A program made the position numbers and the translations under genes. A model generated the notes under the pieces. It was not told the origin of the DNA and did no database searches. It saw only the letters and a program-made list of their open reading frames with translations. A stretch of 64,000 nt of DNA from Paraburkholderia rhynchosiae. Its GTDB lineage: Bacteria > Pseudomonadota > Gammaproteobacteria > Burkholderiales > Burkholderiaceae. Where the stretch lies: contig NZ_PNXY01000029.1 of NCBI RefSeq assembly GCF_002879865.1, forward strand, positions 1 through 64,000, read 5' to 3'. This document shows, piece by piece, positions 62,724 to 64,000 of this stretch; the stretch's first letter is position 1; each line of letters begins with the position of its first letter.

Positions 62724-63845
62724 CTAGTCGCGCACCAGCACCTGCACCACGCAGACGGAGCCGGCTCCAAGCAGATGGCACATTCCCACTCGGTCCCTGC
62801 CGCGGAGCCGGCGCACAGTTTCCCAAATCTGCGCAAGGCCTGTCGGCCCACCGGGATGACCACGCGCGAGCAGCCCGCCGTCGGTTGAAAACTCCGGCAA
62901 GCCGAAGCGCTCCCGCGAACCGGGTCCGAATGCACCTTCGCCGACTAACGCTTCCGTCTGGCCCGGTTGGGAAAACCCAAGGAGCTCGTAGTACATCAGT
63001 TCCTCCACGGCGAATGCATCGTGCACCTGCACAACGTCGACATCTGAGCGTTTCACCGACGCCTGCGTCAACGCCTGGGCCGCGGTTCGCTGTGAAAGTT
63101 CCGGCGGACCCACAATTGCGCCTTCAAGGATTAATTCAGGCGAGTACGCGTCGCTTCCGAATGCGCTGCCGGCCAGACGTATCCGGGGTTGCGTCGCGCC
63201 CACCGGCCAACTATCGTCGCTGCACAGCACGGCCGCCGCCGCACCTTCTCCCCAAGGGGTGCACATCATCGACGTGAAAGGATCAGCGATCATGCGGCTC
63301 CCTAGCACCCGCTCGATCGTGACGGGCTCGGGGGCACGGCGGGCGGCGAAAGGGTTCTCCCGCGCATAGTTCCAATTCTTTGACGTGATGGCGGCAAGGT
63401 GCTCACGCGTCGTGCCCGATTCATGCATGCGACGTTTGGCCCAGAGCGCGAACGAAACGACCGGTGGCAAATTTCCTTCAGCCACGATGATGTCCTCCAC
63501 CGGCACCGCCTTCTGCGGCGAGTCCATGCCCACGACGAGCACCCGCCGGGCGTCGCCCGAGAGAATTGCCTGCCGAGCGCAGTGCATCGCAGACAACCCG
63601 GTGGCGGACGCATTAGTGACGTGCTGGACTGGCACACCGGTTAGCCCAAGTTCTTTGGCGACAAAGATTCCTCGCGGCGACAAGGGATGCGCGGTACCGA
63701 CGACCACGGCGTCAATGTCGGCGTAGGTCAAATGGGCATCTTGCAATGCCGCGAGAGCAGCATCGCGCCCGAGCTTCACGCCAACGCCAGGTCCGTGATT
63801 GCCGAACGGGACCATGCCTACGCCTGCGATCAAAACGTCATTCAT
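62724..63845 (-). CDS. Thiolase-like lipid-transfer protein (possible Ltp2-type aldolase)
   Basis: A 373-residue thiolase-superfamily protein of the SCP-x/Ltp group: MNDVLIAGVGMVPFGNHGPG, CTPWGEGAAAAVLCSDD, VDVVQVHDAFAVEELMYYEL and the C-terminal histidine motif GGLLARGHPGGPTGL. The nucleophilic cysteine normally found in the NACASG-type loop is absent: the loop reads VTNASATGLSAM. That loss, together with the DUF35 gene directly upstream (8-bp overlap), is the pattern of Ltp2-DUF35 steroid side-chain aldolases, so retro-aldol cleavage is more likely than thiolysis (inference). Start at 63845; ATG at 63863 is less likely. Confidence 0.85.
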   Translation of the reverse strand: MNDVLIAGVGMVPFGNHGPGVGVKLGRDAALAALQDAHLTYADIDAVVVGTAHPLSPRGIFVAKELGLTGVPVQHVTNASATGLSAMHCARQAILSGDARRVLVVGMDSPQKAVPVEDIIVAEGNLPPVVSFALWAKRRMHESGTTREHLAAITSKNWNYARENPFAARRAPEPVTIERVLGSRMIADPFTSMMCTPWGEGAAAAVLCSDDSWPVGATQPRIRLAGSAFGSDAYSPELILEGAIVGPPELSQRTAAQALTQASVKRSDVDVVQVHDAFAVEELMYYELLGFSQPGQTEALVGEGAFGPGSRERFGLPEFSTDGGLLARGHPGGPTGLAQIWETVRRLRGRDRVGMCHLLGAGSVCVVQVLVRD

Positions 63846-64000
63846 GGGAGAATCTCGTCTCATTGGTGGTGTCGCTGGTTTTCGCGATCACGCGATCCCC
63901 GATACGATCGGTGCCTTCCGCAAGAAGGGCCTGGATACGAGCGCCGCAGTCGAGATCCACAATCCCATAGGTCTGGCCGTTGAACGTGGTGGAGCTATAC
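63838..64000 (-). CDS. DUF35 OB-fold protein (partial, N-terminus off the window)
   Basis: The last 53 residues of a protein, reading SSTTFNGQTYGIVDLDCGAR and then IQALLAEGTDRIGDRVIAKT before the stop at 63838-63840. This is the OB-fold half of the zinc-ribbon/DUF35 family, obligate partners of thiolase-like lipid-transfer proteins. The stop overlaps the start of the thiolase-like gene, so they are made together. The zinc-ribbon end lies beyond position 64000. Confidence 0.75.
   Translation of the reverse strand, partial: YSSTTFNGQTYGIVDLDCGARIQALLAEGTDRIGDRVIAKTSDTTNETRFSHE

Overview
The window looks like accessory DNA from a Burkholderia sensu lato bacterium (Paraburkholderia, Caballeronia or Cupriavidus type). 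This rests on high-GC coding, the DUF4148 and DUF3717 families, a Burkholderia-type porin, and the density of IS3, IS21, IS1111 and Tn5053-type debris. Nothing essential is visible. It reads as a genomic island or megaplasmid segment built from two catabolic blocks and several layers of transposons.

Left arm (1-11.6 kb): a mobile-element zone. On the minus strand are a TnsA-like endonuclease, a Mu/TnsB-type DDE transposase and a tyrosine recombinase with overlapping ends, preceded by repeats that look like a transposon end. Next is a DUF932 gene cut in two by an IS1111-type element, itself carrying an amber codon. Small plasmid/island genes (DUF3717 and unknowns) and a RES/Xre toxin-antitoxin pair follow, then a decayed Tn5053/Tn402-type transposon (tniA intact, tniB internally deleted, tniQ truncated) marked by CGCTAGCA repeats.

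11.8-22.7 kb: a tight minus-strand catabolic cluster. Read 5' to 3' it encodes a LysR regulator, a flavin reductase fused to a LysR effector-binding domain, a luciferase-like (LLM) flavin monooxygenase, an aldehyde dehydrogenase, RibBA, a class III CoA-transferase, an HMG-CoA-lyase-family enzyme and LeuC/LeuD-type hydro-lyase subunits. Together these suggest oxidation of an unidentified substrate by a two-component FMN monooxygenase, aldehyde to acid oxidation, hydration, CoA activation and C-C cleavage, with RibBA feeding flavin supply. I do not recognise the substrate; this is the best candidate for an undescribed pathway.

24-64 kb: a second, much rearranged acyl-CoA region. It holds four intact acyl-CoA ligases, a CoA-transferase/racemase, a single-chain acyl-CoA carboxylase, an acyl-CoA dehydrogenase, a type I Baeyer-Villiger monooxygenase, SDRs, an old yellow enzyme with an HxlR regulator, a nitroreductase, a porin, a full branched-chain-type ABC importer, an MFS permease, and a thiolase-like protein paired with a DUF35 protein. 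The set fits uptake and CoA-dependent breakdown of alicyclic, terpenoid or steroid-like carboxylic acids (inference). Decayed second copies of the importer genes, the BVMO, a ligase and an aldehyde dehydrogenase lie among the intact genes. Two TetR genes share an almost identical 3' part. A palindrome of the form GTAAAY-N4-RTTTAC, often in pairs exactly 23 bp apart, recurs upstream of these genes and probably marks a common regulon.
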